Of a stretch of 7,701 nucleotides of DNA, positions 7,238 through 7,701 are shown one piece after another (the stretch's first letter is position 1; the number at the start of each line of letters is the position of its first letter). The DNA comes from Chloroflexota bacterium (GTDB taxonomy: Bacteria > Chloroflexota > Limnocylindria > Limnocylindrales > CSP1-4). The DNA is taken from positions 1-7,701 of the forward strand of contig JAOUEG010000075.1 in NCBI GenBank assembly GCA_029858845.1, written 5' to 3'. A program made the translations under genes and the position numbers. The notes beneath the pieces are model-generated. The model saw only the letters and a program-made list of their open reading frames with translations. It had not been told where the DNA came from and did no database searches.

Positions 7238-7245
7238 ACCGAACC

Positions 7246-7701
7246 ATGACCGAGGACCTGTTCACAGCGATGCGCCAGAGCGTCATCGACGGTGACCCCG
7301 AACGGGCCAGGGAGCTGGCCGGTGAGGCGCTCGAGGCCGGGATCGATCCGCTTGAGGCCATCGACCAGGGCTACGTCCCCGGCATCCACACGGTCGGCGA
7401 AGATTTCCGCTGCGGTGCGATGTTCCTCCCTGACATGATGGCGGCCGCCCAGGCCATGCAGGAGGCGATCGGCGTGCTCGAACCCGAGATGCTGGCTCGA
7501 TCCTCGAAACGGGAGGTGCTTGGCCGCGTGGTCATCGGCACCGTCCAGGGCGACATCCACGAGATCGGGAAGAATCTCGTGGGGATGATGCTCACGGCGA
7601 ACGGGTTCGAGGTCCACGACCTGGGTGTCAACGTCTCGCCTGACCAGTTCGTGGCCAAGGTTCGCGAAGTCGATGCGACCATCGTCGGCGTGTCGGCGCT
7701 C
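7246..7701 (+). CDS. MttC-type corrinoid (B12-binding) methyl carrier protein, 3'-truncated
   Basis: This gene encodes the small cytoplasmic protein that carries cobalamin and shuttles methyl groups from the MttB-like enzymes to a second methyltransferase. The first 152 residues are visible; the family is usually about 210-215 residues, so roughly 60 are off the right edge. Residues 1-85 match the helical cap domain (B12-binding_2), with the FLPDMM motif at 60-65. Residues from about 92 on begin the Rossmann-like B12-binding domain. The hallmark DxHxxG motif is intact as GDIHEIG (102-108); His105 is the expected lower axial ligand to cobalt. The SxL motif is reached at Ser150-Ala-Leu152, exactly at the window end. 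The ATG at 7246 has a strong ribosome binding site. It is the only carrier gene seen for five methyltransferases. The family is clear; the precise partner name (MttC, MtgC or similar) cannot be decided. Confidence 0.95.
   Translation, partial: MTEDLFTAMRQSVIDGDPERARELAGEALEAGIDPLEAIDQGYVPGIHTVGEDFRCGAMFLPDMMAAAQAMQEAIGVLEPEMLARSSKREVLGRVVIGTVQGDIHEIGKNLVGMMLTANGFEVHDLGVNVSPDQFVAKVREVDATIVGVSAL

Larger units (their letters stand above)
7150..7245 (+). other. Only gene-free spacer in the array, before the corrinoid gene
   Basis: This 96-base gap is the only real spacing between genes in the window. It contains a GC-rich inverted repeat (7187-7210), a weaker five-base stem (7159-7163 with 7172-7176), and the ribosome binding site of the next gene. 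No clear promoter boxes were seen. A 49-codon open frame crosses it (7146-7295), but its composition argues against a gene. Confidence 0.6.

Overview
This window is GC-rich (roughly 70% by eye), almost entirely coding, and every gene is on the + strand. It looks like one operon. It holds a head-to-tail array of five different members of the trimethylamine/quaternary-amine methyltransferase family (MttB-like, COG5598, Pfam MTTB), followed by the first part of a gene for their cobalamin-carrying partner, an MttC-type corrinoid protein. The array runs off the left edge, so there may be more paralogues upstream. The corrinoid gene runs off the right edge.

Layout: gene 1 (2-1282, 5'-truncated), gene 2 (1282-2793), gene 3 (2790-4262), gene 4 (4259-5713) and gene 5 (5716-7149) are the methyltransferases. 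Three of the four junctions overlap by 1-4 bases and the fourth has a 2-base gap, so translation is probably coupled. A 96-base spacer (7150-7245) with a GC-rich hairpin follows. The corrinoid protein gene then starts at 7246 with its own strong ribosome binding site. Genes 1 and 2 are recent duplicates, gene 3 is a more distant relative of that pair, and genes 4 and 5 form a separate, more diverged branch. All five stop codons are TGA and no gene has an in-frame TAG, so these are homologues without pyrrolysine rather than the archaeal TMA enzyme.

How the genes work together (inference from the family): each MttB-like enzyme would take a methyl group from its own methylated amine (trimethylamine, glycine betaine or another quaternary amine; the substrate cannot be read from sequence) and pass it to the Co(I) cobalamin on the shared corrinoid protein. 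A second methyltransferase, not in the window, would move it on to tetrahydrofolate. A reductive activator is also expected elsewhere. The notable point is the ratio: at least five diverged methyltransferases upstream of one carrier gene, which suggests a substrate-diversification cassette.

Organism: a high-GC bacterium with compact genes. From memory, MttB-like paralogues are expanded in uncultured Chloroflexota, and that is my preferred but weak guess; an actinobacterium or another high-GC lineage is not excluded. No RNA genes, mobile elements, CRISPR arrays or convincing promoters were seen.
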